Under the pieces are notes generated by a model. That model saw only the letters and a list, made by a program, of their open reading frames with translations. It was not told the origin of the DNA and did not search any database. Shown in pieces: positions 32,247 to 40,997 of a stretch of DNA of 64,000 bases (its first letter is position 1; each line of letters begins with the position of its first letter). Made by a program: the position numbers and the translations under genes. This DNA is from CAVUCH01 sp963763095. GTDB lineage: Bacteria; Acidobacteriota; Vicinamibacteria; Vicinamibacterales; JAENWD01. Location: contig CAVXNR010000030.1 in the NCBI GenBank assembly GCA_963763095.1, positions 124,001-188,000 of the forward strand, in the 5' to 3' direction.

Positions 32247-33563
32247 CTACGGATGTTCGGCCCGCCGCTTCGAGATGAAGACGCGGGCAACCCGGAGCCC
32301 GTCGAGCGCTTCGACGCGCATCGTCCGGGCCTCGACTTCGATGCGATCCCCAAGTCGGGCCCGCCGACCGAGACGGCCGAGGACGTAGCCGCCGAGCGTG
32401 TTGTAGACGTCTTCGTCGATGTGCAGCCCGAACTGCGCGTTGATGTCCGTCACCAGCGCCAGGCCGTCTACCAATGCCGACCCGTCGGCGAGCACCGTGA
32501 TGCGTGCGGCGGCCCCTTCCTTCCCGAGCGACCCGACGATCCGTTCCATGAGGCCCGCGAATGTCACGAGCCCGGCGGTGCCGCCGTACTCGTCGATCAC
32601 GATCGCCAGCGGCGTGTTGCGCGCGCGCATCTCGCCGAGCAGGGTGTCGGCGGGCATCGTCTCGGGCACGGTGTACGCCTCGCGTGCGAGCGCGGCCACG
32701 TCGACCGGGCCGCCGCGGGCGAGCACGGGGACGAGATCCGCCAGGTGCAGCACGCCCAGAATGTTGTCCAGGTTCTGGCGGTAGATGGGATAGCGGTCGT
32801 GCGCCCCTCGCGCGACCGCCTGCAGTACGGACTCCATCGACGCGTCATCCACCACCGCCACCATTTCGGTACGGGGGACCATGACCTGGCCCGCCGTGAG
32901 GTCGGCGAAGCCGAAAACCCGGTGGAGCATCTGCTCTTCGTCTTCCTCGATCACACCGGCTTCCTGGCTGGCGGTCACGAGCATCTTCAGTTCCTCTTCG
33001 GAGTGCACCAGGGAGTGCCCGCTGGGACCGCGCAGCCCGAAAGCCTGCACGACGGTGCGTCCCATTCCGTTCAAGAGGCTGATGAAGGGCCAGAACACGC
33101 GCATGAACAGCTCCGTCGGCCGCGCCACGATGAGCGACGTGCGCTCCGGGTGCTGCAGGGCCACGGTCTTCGGCGCGAGCTCGCCGAGCACGATGTGGAG
33201 TGCGGTGATGATCGCGAACGCAATCGTGAAGGCGGCGGAGTGTGAGGTTGCGACGGCGACGCGGTCACCGACCAGCGCGGCCAGACCGGGTTCGAGCACG
33301 ACAGCGAGGGCGGGTTCGCCAATCCACCCGAGCCCCAGGCTCGTCATCGTGATCCCGAGCTGCGTGGCGGCGATATAGCTGTCCGGGTCGCCGAGGGCAC
33401 GCCGGACGACACGCGCGGTGGCGCTGCCTTCGGCAATCAGCTGGTCGATGCGCGTCTTGCGCACCGTCACGAGCGCGAACTCGGCCGCGACGAAGAACCC
33501 GTTCGCCAGCACGAGCGTCATGATGGCGAGCAGCCCGAGCAACACGTGCGACACGTCCGGCAT
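32247..33563 (-). CDS. CNNM/CorC-type transporter (DUF21-CBS-CorC_HlyC)
   Basis: A 438-residue membrane protein of the hemolysin C/CorC family. The N-terminal DUF21 domain has about four helices (LLGLLAIMTLVLANGFFVAAEFALV, YIAATQLGITMTSLGLGW and AFTIAFAIITALHIVLGELAP). A CBS pair follows (VMVPRTEMVAVVDD, GVLHLADLVPVLARG), then the C-terminal CorC_HlyC domain (GLALVTDINAQFGLHI, YNTLGGYVLGRLGR). Members are linked to Mg2+/Co2+ efflux or homeostasis; the older name hemolysin is not supported. ATG 33563 gives a family-like start; the frame from 33608 adds 15 residues. Confidence 0.9.
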   Translation of the reverse strand: MPDVSHVLLGLLAIMTLVLANGFFVAAEFALVTVRKTRIDQLIAEGSATARVVRRALGDPDSYIAATQLGITMTSLGLGWIGEPALAVVLEPGLAALVGDRVAVATSHSAAFTIAFAIITALHIVLGELAPKTVALQHPERTSLIVARPTELFMRVFWPFISLLNGMGRTVVQAFGLRGPSGHSLVHSEEELKMLVTASQEAGVIEEDEEQMLHRVFGFADLTAGQVMVPRTEMVAVVDDASMESVLQAVARGAHDRYPIYRQNLDNILGVLHLADLVPVLARGGPVDVAALAREAYTVPETMPADTLLGEMRARNTPLAIVIDEYGGTAGLVTFAGLMERIVGSLGKEGAAARITVLADGSALVDGLALVTDINAQFGLHIDEDVYNTLGGYVLGRLGRRARLGDRIEVEARTMRVEALDGLRVARVFISKRRAEHP

Positions 33564-33613
33564 ACGACCCCCGTGCCGGACTGTACCGGAGAGCCCCCGG
33601 TCGGGCAAGCCGC

Positions 33614-34333
33614 TCAGGCCCTGCGATTGGTGAAGAAATGGCTGTCGACGAACTCGTTGATGGCGTGCTGGTCGGGGGGTGCGACGCGCTCGAACTGCAG
33701 GCCCATGCCCACGCGCCGGTCGGTCCAGGCGACACGGGCGTCGATATCCATGTCGGTCTTGCCGCCGGGCAGCCGCAGCCGAAGACGCACCTTGGCGTCT
33801 GCCTGCAGCGGCGTGGTCGTCCGGACCGCCACGCCCCCGCGGCTGAGGGTGAGGGTGAGCGCCGCGGCGATGGTATTGCCGAACCGATAGGAAATCGGAA
33901 TGCCGAGGCTCACGCGCGGGCTGCCGCGGCGGTTGAAGCTGTCGGGAAACAGGTGCGGCGCGAGCGACGGCAGCACGTTCTGGCCCGCGCTGTACTCGTT
34001 CACATAACCCGCGATGCCGAGTGCCGCCAGGTCGCGGACCTCGGCGGCATTCGCGATGGTGCCGCTGAACACGACGATGGGCAGGCGGCCCTCGTCGATT
34101 TTCCGCACCTCCCGCACGAGCTGGGCACCTGACGTGTGCGGCAGCCGGAGATCGAGCAGAACCAGGTCGATCCGCTCGACATCCGCACGCACGCGTGCCA
34201 GCAATTCGGTGGCGGTCCGCACGGTGATCGCCCGGTGCCCCGCTTCCTCGAGCGCCGCCTTGAAGCGGTCGCGCACGAACGCGGTGTCGTCAGCGATGAG
34301 CACGGTCTTTGCCGCGCCCGCAGCGGGACTCAT
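33614..34333 (-). CDS. Response regulator receiver-PilZ protein
   Basis: A 239-residue two-domain protein. The receiver domain (residues about 8-125) has the acidic pair DD in VLIADDTAFVRD, the phospho-acceptor Asp in LVLLDLRLP, the Thr/Ser switch in VVFSGTI and a C-terminal Tyr-containing YVNEY in place of the usual Lys region. The second domain is PilZ: RRGSPRVSL (RxxxR) and TLSRGGVAVRT (a variant of D/NxSxxG) predict c-di-GMP binding. Such proteins link two-component phosphorylation to c-di-GMP output. No histidine kinase is adjacent. Confidence 0.88.
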   Translation of the reverse strand: MSPAAGAAKTVLIADDTAFVRDRFKAALEEAGHRAITVRTATELLARVRADVERIDLVLLDLRLPHTSGAQLVREVRKIDEGRLPIVVFSGTIANAAEVRDLAALGIAGYVNEYSAGQNVLPSLAPHLFPDSFNRRGSPRVSLGIPISYRFGNTIAAALTLTLSRGGVAVRTTTPLQADAKVRLRLRLPGGKTDMDIDARVAWTDRRVGMGLQFERVAPPDQHAINEFVDSHFFTNRRA

Positions 34334-34376
34334 CGTGTCCTGTATCGGAGGGGCCGAGCGCAAGCGTTAGTCCGCG

Positions 34377-34406
34377 TTGCGCGGCTTTGGACCTTGTCGC
34401 TATAAT
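34377..34406 (+). promoter_or_regulatory. Promoter of the lysW-like/larE pair
   Basis: TTGCGC (34377-34382) and a consensus TATAAT (34401-34406) are 18 bases apart. The transcript would have a leader of about 90 bases before ATG 34506. No regulator site is evident. Confidence 0.65.
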
Positions 34407-34505
34407 TCAAGGGCTGTTGAGGAATTTCGTTCACGATTGTGTCCACATCGACCCGCCGACCGACTGCTCCGGCCGGAGCGCCGCGGCCCTTCCCGAGGAT
34501 TGTTC

Positions 34506-34751
34506 ATGGCGACCTGTCCTGAGTGTGATGCCGATCTCGACGTAGACGAATACGACGTCGACAAGGGCGATTTGTTGAGTTGCCCGGAGTGCGGCTCGAA
34601 CCTCGAAGTGGTCAGCGTGTCGCCGCTCGAGATCGAGGCCGCGCAGGAAGACGACGACGAGGATGACGACGACGAGGAGGAAGACGAGGCGGAAGATGAG
34701 GACGACGACGAGGACGATGACGAGGAAGAGAAAGAGGACTGGGAGCAGTGA
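34506..34751 (+). CDS. LysW-like zinc-ribbon protein with acidic tail
   Basis: An 81-residue protein. The N-terminal half (MATCPECDADLDVDEYDVDK...LLSCPECGSNLEVVSV) has two CPEC knuckles like LysW, the amino-group carrier protein of lysine/arginine biosynthesis in Thermus and archaea. The tail is 30-odd Asp/Glu residues and ends in EDWEQ, close to the EDWGE terminus of LysW whose last Glu carries the substrate. Here the last residue is Gln, so carrier function is doubtful. Its stop overlaps the GTG of larE. No lysX, lysZ or lysJ homologues are in the window. Confidence 0.8.
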   Translation: MATCPECDADLDVDEYDVDKGDLLSCPECGSNLEVVSVSPLEIEAAQEDDDEDDDDEEEDEAEDEDDDEDDDEEEKEDWEQ

Positions 34752-35572
34752 CTGACGCGCTCAGGGCGAAACACCTGCACCTCGGTGAGCTGCTCGCCGG
34801 GATGCCGTCGATCCTGGTGGCCTACAGTGGGGGCGTCGACAGCGCGTACCTCGCGTACGCCGCCACGGCCGCTCGCCCGGACGCGGTGCTCTGCGTCACC
34901 GCCGACAGTCCCAGCTACCCCCGGCGGCACCGCGACCTGGCGGTCCGCATCGCGCGCGAGTTCAACCTGCGGCACGAGATCATCAACACCGCGGAGATGG
35001 ACCGGCCGGAGTACCGCGCGAATCCTGCCAATCGCTGCTACTACTGCAAGCACGAGCTCTACACCCACCTGAGCGCGATCGCCGAGGCGCGCAAGATTGC
35101 GGTGGTGGTCGATGGCAACAACGCCGACGATCGCGGCGATTATCGCCCCGGTCGCCAGGCCGCGCGCGAGTTCGGCGTGCGCAGCCCGCTCGACGACGCC
35201 GGTCTGACGAAGACGGAGATCCGGGAGCTGTCGCGTGAGGCGGGCCTGCCGACCTGGGACGAGCCGGCGTCGGCCTGTCTGTCATCCCGCATCCCCTACC
35301 AGAGCGAGGTCACCGTCCCGAAGCTCCAGATGGTGGAGCGCGCCGAAGAAGCGCTGCGCACGCTCGGATTCCGCGTCTGCCGCGTGCGGCATCACGATAC
35401 GCTCGCGAGGCTCGAAATCAGCCGCGAGGAAATGCCGCGTGCGCTCGAACCCGAAACGAACGCCGCGATCGTGCGGGAGCTCAAAGCGGCGGGATACAAG
35501 TACGTGAGCCTCGATCTCCAGGGATACCGCACGGGCAGCCTGAACGAAGTGCTCGTGCTGACGCCTGCCTGA
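34748..35572 (+). CDS. larE: ATP-dependent sacrificial sulfur transferase LarE
   Basis: A 274-residue PP-loop enzyme that installs sulfur in the nickel-pincer cofactor of lactate racemase-type enzymes. Landmarks are the PP-loop LVAYSGGVDSAYLAYAA, NRCYYCKHELY, VVDGNNADDRGDYRPG and EPASACLSSRIPY, whose Cys corresponds to the sulfur-donating Cys of the sacrificial type. It starts at GTG overlapping the LysW-like stop, so the two are translationally coupled. larA, larB and larC are not in the window. Confidence 0.93.
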   Translation: MTDALRAKHLHLGELLAGMPSILVAYSGGVDSAYLAYAATAARPDAVLCVTADSPSYPRRHRDLAVRIAREFNLRHEIINTAEMDRPEYRANPANRCYYCKHELYTHLSAIAEARKIAVVVDGNNADDRGDYRPGRQAAREFGVRSPLDDAGLTKTEIRELSREAGLPTWDEPASACLSSRIPYQSEVTVPKLQMVERAEEALRTLGFRVCRVRHHDTLARLEISREEMPRALEPETNAAIVRELKAAGYKYVSLDLQGYRTGSLNEVLVLTPA

Positions 35573-35896
35573 CACGGTTTCTCCAATTTACGCGTCGCAG
35601 AGACGCCCTGACTGCGTTACTATGGCGCCGCGCCCGCGCACACCGGGCAGGCTTGGACCGGATAGTCGCGGAGAAAGCGACTCCGAAGACTCCACGTCTG
35701 GTGTGCGTCTGCGCCGGCTCATTCCAACGGCTCTGTCACGATGACCCACGACCGGCGGACTCCCTCCCGGGACCGTCGGAGGTGCCGCACCGGCGGCAGC
35801 ACTCGGTGTCCGATGCTGCGCGCGTGGCGATCGATGCATCTGTTGATAGTGCTTCGGTCGGTCGATAGTTTCTACGAACGATGGAGGAGTGATTAG
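35573..35896. other. Intergenic region before the Pal-like gene
   Basis: A 324-base gap. A weak promoter candidate lies near its end (TTGATA 35843-35848; GATAGT 35864-35869, 15-base spacing). A strong ribosome site GGAGGAG (35884-35890) serves the next gene. I see no family-like reading frame or structured RNA in the remainder. Confidence 0.5.
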
Positions 35897-36472
35897 ATGA
35901 CCCGATTCGCGCGATTGTTCCCAATCGCAGCCCTGGCCCTCGTGATCAGCATCGGCGCCGCTGGCTGCGCGAAGAAGGCGCCCGCGGCTGCGCCACCCCC
36001 GCCGCCGCCACCGCCGGCCGCGACACCGCCGCCGCCGCCCCCGCCACCGCCCCCGCCCCCGCCTCCGCCGCCGCCAAAGCCGCTCACGGAGGAAGAAGTG
36101 TTCGCAGGCAAGTCGGTGGATCAGCTGAATGCGGAAAAGCCGCTCGGTGACGTGTTCTTCGACTACGACTCCGCCACGGTGTCTGATGAGGGACGCGGCG
36201 CGCTGCAGAAGAACGCCGAGTGGCTGAAGCGCTGGTCATCGGTGGCGTTCACGGTAGAAGGCCATTGCGACAATCGCGGAACTCCCGAGTACAACCTGGC
36301 GCTCGGCGAACGGCGCGCGAACGCCGTGCGCGAGTACCTGGGCAGCCTCGGCCTGTCAGGATCGCGCGTGCAGGCGATCAGCAAGGGTGAGGAGCAGCCG
36401 TTCTGCCGTGACGAGGCGGAGAGCTGCTGGTCCCAGAACCGGCGCGGGCACTTCATCATCACCGCGAAGTAG
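35897..36472 (+). CDS. pal: Peptidoglycan-associated lipoprotein (Pal/OmpA family)
   Basis: A 191-residue outer-membrane lipoprotein. The signal peptide ends in the lipobox GAAGC, followed by KKAPAAA and a proline-rich spacer of about 30 residues including an uninterrupted run of about 17 prolines. The OmpA-C domain follows: DVFFDYDSATVSDEGRGAL, VAFTVEGHCDNRGTPEYNLALGERRANAVREYL and QNRRGHFIITAK. Asp and Arg in the DNRGTPEYN...RR region bind diaminopimelate. Other tol genes are not in the window. Confidence 0.92.
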   Translation: MTRFARLFPIAALALVISIGAAGCAKKAPAAAPPPPPPPPAATPPPPPPPPPPPPPPPPPKPLTEEEVFAGKSVDQLNAEKPLGDVFFDYDSATVSDEGRGALQKNAEWLKRWSSVAFTVEGHCDNRGTPEYNLALGERRANAVREYLGSLGLSGSRVQAISKGEEQPFCRDEAESCWSQNRRGHFIITAK

Positions 36473-36487
36473 GCGGGCACGGTAGAC

Positions 36488-36529
36488 GCAGGAGGCTCGC
36501 GGGCGCATCTTGGCGCCGGAGCCTCCTGC
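36488..36529. terminator. Hairpin between convergent pal and pyrF
   Basis: GCAGGAGGCTC (36488-36498) and GAGCCTCCTGC (36519-36529) form a perfect 11-bp stem with a 20-base loop. No U-tract follows on either side, so it is a possible bidirectional terminator or an RNA-stabilising end. Confidence 0.55.
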
Positions 36530-36534
36530 GCGCG

Positions 36535-37242
36535 TCAGCCTCCGGCCGTCGGCAGCGTCCGCGCGATGTCATCCGCCGCGGCCGATGGATGGGCAGCCGC
36601 AATGATCGGCCGGCCCACCACGAGGTAACTCGCGCCGGCGCGGATGGCATCGGCGGCGGTCATCGTGCGCACCTGGTCGTCGCCATCCCGCGGGGGACCG
36701 CTGCGAATCCCCGGTGTCACGATGAGAAAGCCGGGGCCGCAGCGCTCCCGGAGGCGCTGCGTCTCGAGCGGGGACGCCACGACACCGTCGAGCCCGGCGT
36801 CCTGTGCGAGAAGCGCCAGGTGCTCGACATGCGCGAGCACCTGGCGCTCGATCCCCACGTCGGCGAGCGCCGGGCCGTCGAAGCTCGTGAGCACGGTGAC
36901 GGCAATCACGAGCGGCACGCGGTCGGTATCGCCCTGCCGCGCCGCTTCCCGCGCCGCACGCATCATGCCGCGGCCGCCGCTTGCGTGCACGTTCACCATC
37001 CACACTCCGAGCCGCGTGGCGGCCCGCACGGCGCTCGCCACCGTGTTCGGGATGTCGTGGTACTTCAAATCCAGGAACACACGATCGCCCCTGGCGGCCA
37101 GCTCGCGGACGAACCCCGGGCCCTCGGCGGTGAAGAGATGGCTGCCGACCTTGAACGCGCCGACGTGGCCACGGAGGCTGCCGGCCAGCTCCGTCGCGGC
37201 GCGCGCGGTGTCGACGTCGAGCGCGGCAAGCAGCCGGTGCAT
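36535..37242 (-). CDS. pyrF: Orotidine 5'-phosphate decarboxylase
   Basis: Last step of UMP synthesis. It has 235 residues with the family start LLAALDVDTARAATELA. The catalytic DxKxxD is in VFLDLKYHDIPNTV. Phosphate-binding residues are near PGIRSGPPRDGDDQVRT and YLVVGRPI, where the Arg of VVGRPI contacts the phosphate. The start codon overlaps the pyrD stop (ATGA), the third gene of pyrK-pyrD-pyrF. Confidence 0.95.
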   Translation of the reverse strand: MHRLLAALDVDTARAATELAGSLRGHVGAFKVGSHLFTAEGPGFVRELAARGDRVFLDLKYHDIPNTVASAVRAATRLGVWMVNVHASGGRGMMRAAREAARQGDTDRVPLVIAVTVLTSFDGPALADVGIERQVLAHVEHLALLAQDAGLDGVVASPLETQRLRERCGPGFLIVTPGIRSGPPRDGDDQVRTMTAADAIRAGASYLVVGRPIIAAAHPSAAADDIARTLPTAGG

Positions 37243-38165
37243 CAGCCGTCCACCGGCTGCGGGTGCGCCGCGCCCACGATGTCGGCGAGTCGCTCAACCC
37301 CATGGCGTGCGCCGTAGTCCGCGAACCCGTCCAGCAGCTTCGACCAGATGAACGGATCGACGAAGTTGGCGGTGCCCACCTGGACGGCGCTTGCGCCCGC
37401 GATGATGAACTCCAGCGCATCGCGCGCATCGGTGATCCCGCCCATGCCGATGATCGGGATCCGAATCTGCTCGCGGCACTCGTAGACCATCCGGACCGCA
37501 ATCGGCCGGATGGCCGGCCCGCTCAGGCCGCCCATGACGTTGCTCAGCACTGGACGCCGTGTCTCGACGTCGATGGCCATCGCGAGAAACGTGTTCACCA
37601 GCGAGACGGCGTCGGCTCCCGCGTCCTCCGCGGCCCGGGCGAATGCCGACACGCTCGTCACATTGGGCGTGAGCTTCGGAATCAGCGGCAGCCGGGTCGC
37701 CTTGCGAACGGCGCTCACCACATCGAACGTGCCGTGCAGGCTGCAGCCGAACTGGATTCCGCCCTCCTTGATGTTCGGGCACGAGATATTCAGCTCGATG
37801 GCACCGACGCCTTCGGCGTCCGAGAGGATTCGCGACACCTCGACGTACTCGTCGAGCGTGACGCCGCAGACGTTGACGATCACGACGGCGTGCCGATCCC
37901 GCAGTTTCGGCAGACGCTCGCGCACGAACCGGTGCACGCCGATGCCCTGGAGCCCGATGGCGTTCAGCATGCCGGCGGGCGTCTCCACGATGCGCGGCGG
38001 CGGGTGCCCCTCGCGCTCGGTGAGAAACAAGCCCTTCACCGCGACGGCGCCGAGCGTGGAAAGATCCACGACCCGCTCGTACTCGAGGCCGTAGCCAAAG
38101 CACCCGCTCGCCGCAATCAAAGGGTTTGCCAGCGTGAGTGAGCCGATACGCGTGGTGAGGTCCAT
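37242..38165 (-). CDS. pyrD: Dihydroorotate dehydrogenase B, catalytic subunit
   Basis: A 307-residue FMN enzyme oxidising dihydroorotate to orotate. It has the family start MDLTTRIGSLTLANPLIAASG and the catalytic Cys in LNISCPNIKEGGIQFG, which is typical of class 1B rather than the quinone-dependent class 2. FMN phosphate is held by GMGGITDARDALEFIIAGASAVQ. The electron-transfer subunit gene pyrK lies directly upstream, confirming the class 1B heterotetramer that uses NAD+. Confidence 0.95.
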   Translation of the reverse strand: MDLTTRIGSLTLANPLIAASGCFGYGLEYERVVDLSTLGAVAVKGLFLTEREGHPPPRIVETPAGMLNAIGLQGIGVHRFVRERLPKLRDRHAVVIVNVCGVTLDEYVEVSRILSDAEGVGAIELNISCPNIKEGGIQFGCSLHGTFDVVSAVRKATRLPLIPKLTPNVTSVSAFARAAEDAGADAVSLVNTFLAMAIDVETRRPVLSNVMGGLSGPAIRPIAVRMVYECREQIRIPIIGMGGITDARDALEFIIAGASAVQVGTANFVDPFIWSKLLDGFADYGARHGVERLADIVGAAHPQPVDG

Positions 38166-38279
38166 GTGTCTTTCGTCTTCTCGCCGGCGCGCGAGGGAAC
38201 TCGCGCCGCTACAGGGGGCGGTTTGCGAATGACGGCCAGATCGGCCCGCGTGTCACGCTCGCGCCCGCCTCCAGGCCTG

Positions 38280-39089
38280 CTACTCCCATATCAGCGCCGC
38301 TGCATCAAACACGGGCCCATCCACGCACGATCTCACGAAGTGCGGCCGGCCTCGAGCGCCCCGCATCGGCACAACACAGCTGTAGCATCCGCCGAGACCG
38401 CACCCCATGACCCGTTCGACTGAGACTTCGCACGGCACGCCATGGTCGGCGGCCAGGTGCGCGACCGCTGCGAGCATCGGCTCGGGGCCGCACGCGAACA
38501 GCGCCACGCGCCGTCTGCCGCGCGCGGCGAGCGCGCGCTCGAGCGGCTGCGTCACACGGCCGTGCTCCCCGCGCGTGCCGTCCTCGGTGGCGATGACGAG
38601 GGCGGCGCCGGAGTGCTCGAATAGTTCGATATAGAAGAGGTCCTCAGTGCTGCGGCCGCCGTAGAACAGCGTCATGGGCACGCCCTTGGCACCGAGCGCC
38701 TCGGCGAGCGTTGCAAATGGTGCGAGCCCCACCCCGCCCGCCACCATCCACGCCTCGGTGTCGGGGTCGACGAGCGAGAACGGGCGTCCAAGCGGCCCCA
38801 GGCAGGCGATGTACTGTCCGTCCTGCACTTCGAACAGCTGCTTCGTCGTGATGCCCACACACTTGTTGAGCAGGGTGATGCCCAAGGGCATGCCGCCAGC
38901 GTCCCGCAACACCTCGAAGATAGAAAAGGGCCGGCGCAAGAGTGGCTCGTGGCCGGGTGCGGGCTTGACCATCACGAACTGGCCGGGCTCGGCCGCCGCG
39001 GCAACTGCCGGAGCGCCCAGCGCAATCACGTTGTAGTGGGGGGACAAACGCCGGTTGTACAGGACCGGCGCCGGCACATCGACGACCAT
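38280..39089 (-). CDS. pyrK: Dihydroorotate dehydrogenase B, electron-transfer subunit
   Basis: A 269-residue FAD and 2Fe-2S protein passing electrons from PyrD to NAD+. The FAD motif is RRPFSIFEV, the NAD-binding core VAGGVGLAPFATLAEAL and the cluster ligands CGLGGCYSCVVP plus Cys in FVRSCVDGPVF. ATG 39089 matches the family start; the longer frame overlaps the divergent gene. pyrD begins 114 bases downstream, with no obvious promoter between. Confidence 0.94.
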   Translation of the reverse strand: MVVDVPAPVLYNRRLSPHYNVIALGAPAVAAAAEPGQFVMVKPAPGHEPLLRRPFSIFEVLRDAGGMPLGITLLNKCVGITTKQLFEVQDGQYIACLGPLGRPFSLVDPDTEAWMVAGGVGLAPFATLAEALGAKGVPMTLFYGGRSTEDLFYIELFEHSGAALVIATEDGTRGEHGRVTQPLERALAARGRRRVALFACGPEPMLAAVAHLAADHGVPCEVSVERVMGCGLGGCYSCVVPMRGARGRPHFVRSCVDGPVFDAAALIWE

Positions 39090-39153
39090 CCCGGCGAGTA
39101 TATCAACCGCCCCTGACGCGTCCTGGGCCCGACGACGCCCGTATGATGTCTCC

Positions 39154-40917
39154 GTGCGCCACCTCCGGATGCTGCTGAACGCCGGAATCGCGGGCGGCAT
39201 CTTCGCTGCCTACCTGACGGTGCTGGTGCTGCAGCTCAACCCTTCCGTCCCCCTGCGTCCGGGCACGGTTGGCGCGCTGGTGCTGCCGATCCTGCTGCTG
39301 CACGGCACCTTCGTGGCGTTCGTGTTCTACGGGGTGCTGCTCGTCCGGCATCTGTTCGCGGAGACCGTGCTGTCGCCTGGTTGGGTCAGCTTTCAGCTGC
39401 TCGTCTGGCTGTGCCTGATTGCGTCGGGCGTCGCCGCCACGCTGATGTGGCTGAACCTGAGTGGGCTCCGCATGACGCTCGATGATGACGCCGCACGCCG
39501 CATGGCCCTGGGTGCCGTCGTCCTCACTCTTGGAGTGGCCCTGTTGGTGGGTCTGGGGGTGTTCCGGTTCTCGTTCGGGCGGGGAGGACGAGCGGGCCCT
39601 GCGGCGTTCGGGATGGTGGTGTTTGCATCGCTGGCCGTGCCGCTGTGGCTGCGTGGGTCTGCGCACGCAACGCCAGAGGCGCCCCGGCCGGGCGAGGGCG
39701 TGTCCTCGTTTGCGGCGTTCCCGCGAGGACGGGTCACGATGTTGCTGCTCGACGGCGCATCGCTCGACTTCATCTCGCCGGCCGTGGCCGACGGCCGCCT
39801 GCCGAACGTCGCGCGCATTCTCGAGTCTGGCGCGGTGATGCACCTCGCGACTCTGCGCCCTACGCAGCCTGCGCCAGTGCTGACCGCGATCGCCACGGGC
39901 AAGCTGCCGCTGCACACCGGCGTGCGGTCCGCGGCGCTCTACCGGGCCCGGCCCGCAGGCCCCACCGTCGACTTGCTGCCGGACTACTGCTTCGCGCACG
40001 GCCTGGTGGCCGCAGGGTTGTTGGAGGAACGCGCCCACACGTCTCGGTCGCTGCGCGCGCGGCCGCTCTGGGCGATCCTGAGCTCGTCCGGCATTGGCGC
40101 TGCTGTCGTCCGATGGCCGCTGACATCTCCCGCGTGGTCCGTTCCGGGCGAGATGGTGACCGACCGCCTTCACACCTCGTCCGCCGCGTTGCCCGTTGCG
40201 TCCCCGTCCCGCCTGAATTGGCGACGAGGCTGCGTACCCTTCCCGAGCCGCCGGACACTGCCGCTGCTGCCGCTGCTGCCGCTGCCGCGGCCTCTGCCTC
40301 CGCCTCCGGATCGCCCTCCGCACCGGGTGTCCACACGTACCCGGGCGGGGCAGCTCTCGCGCTCGACCGCCTGTACAGCGGCGCGCTGGATGGGATCCGG
40401 AACGACCCGGAAGCACGGCTGGTGGCGATGCGCTACGTCGGGCTCGACAGCGTCGGTCACGACTATCTGCGGCAGGCGATGCCACGTGCGTTTGGCGATG
40501 TTCCAGAGGAGGAGCGCCGGCGGTATGGGACGGTGCTGCCGCAGGACCTACCGGTACATCGACGGAGAAATCGGGCGCGCCATCGAGCGGCTCGGGCCGG
40601 ATGATCTGCTGCTCGTCGTCTCTCCCTTCGGGATGGAGCCGCTCAGCCTGCCGAAGCGCCTGCTCGAGCGGGCGCTGGGGAACCATGAGAGCGGCACTCA
40701 CGAGCGCGCGCCCGACGGGTTCCTGATGGCATTCGGGTCCGCCGTCCGCCCGGGCCGGCTCCGGCGCGGCTCCGTGCTCGATGTGGCGCCAACGGTGCTC
40801 TACTACTTCGGCCTTCCGATTGGCCGCGACATGGACGGCTACGCGCGGACGGACCTGTTCACGCCGCCCTTCACGGCCGCCCGCCCTCTCGCCTTCATCC
40901 CCACCCACGACCCCTGA
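39154..40917 (+). pseudogene. Membrane protein with alkaline-phosphatase-fold domain, two compensating frameshifts
   Basis: The N-terminal part has about five membrane helices (AGIAGGIFAAYLTVLVLQL, LLLHGTFVAFVFYGVLLV, LLVWLCLIASGVAATLMWL and two more). A type I phosphodiesterase/alkaline-phosphatase domain follows: VTMLLLDGASLDFI, PAPVLTAIATGKLPLHTGV, YVGLDSVGHDYLR and APDGFLMAFG. The usual SDHG is replaced by SPFG, removing two metal ligands, so activity is uncertain. The frame is lost at about 40190-40205 (one base missing) and regained at about 40545-40550 (one base extra); only in between does the other frame give PPELATRLRTLPEPPDT and LYSGALDGIRNDPEARLVAM. GTG 39154 is the likely start. 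Confidence 0.78.
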
Positions 40918-40934
40918 CCGCAGAATCTGCAATG

Positions 40935-40981
40935 GAGATCGGGAGGTGTTTCGCACCATTTGCGAAACACCTCCCGATCTC
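40935..40981. terminator. 21-bp perfect inverted repeat upstream of pyrR
   Basis: The arms at 40935-40955 and 40961-40981 are exact reverse complements (GAGATCGGGAGG... and ...CCTCCCGATCTC) with a 5-base loop CCATT. No U-tract follows. It begins 17 bases after the preceding stop and ends 10 bases before the -10 box, so it could terminate the upstream gene or be an operator covering the -35 region. Confidence 0.6.
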
Positions 40982-40991
40982 ATTCTCAAGG

Positions 40992-40997
40992 TATAAT
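40992..40997 (+). promoter_or_regulatory. -10 box of the pyr operon
   Basis: A perfect TATAAT. No -35 hexamer is seen at the normal distance, which falls in the right arm of the 21-bp inverted repeat; this would suit a promoter that needs or is blocked by a DNA-binding protein. Confidence 0.5.
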
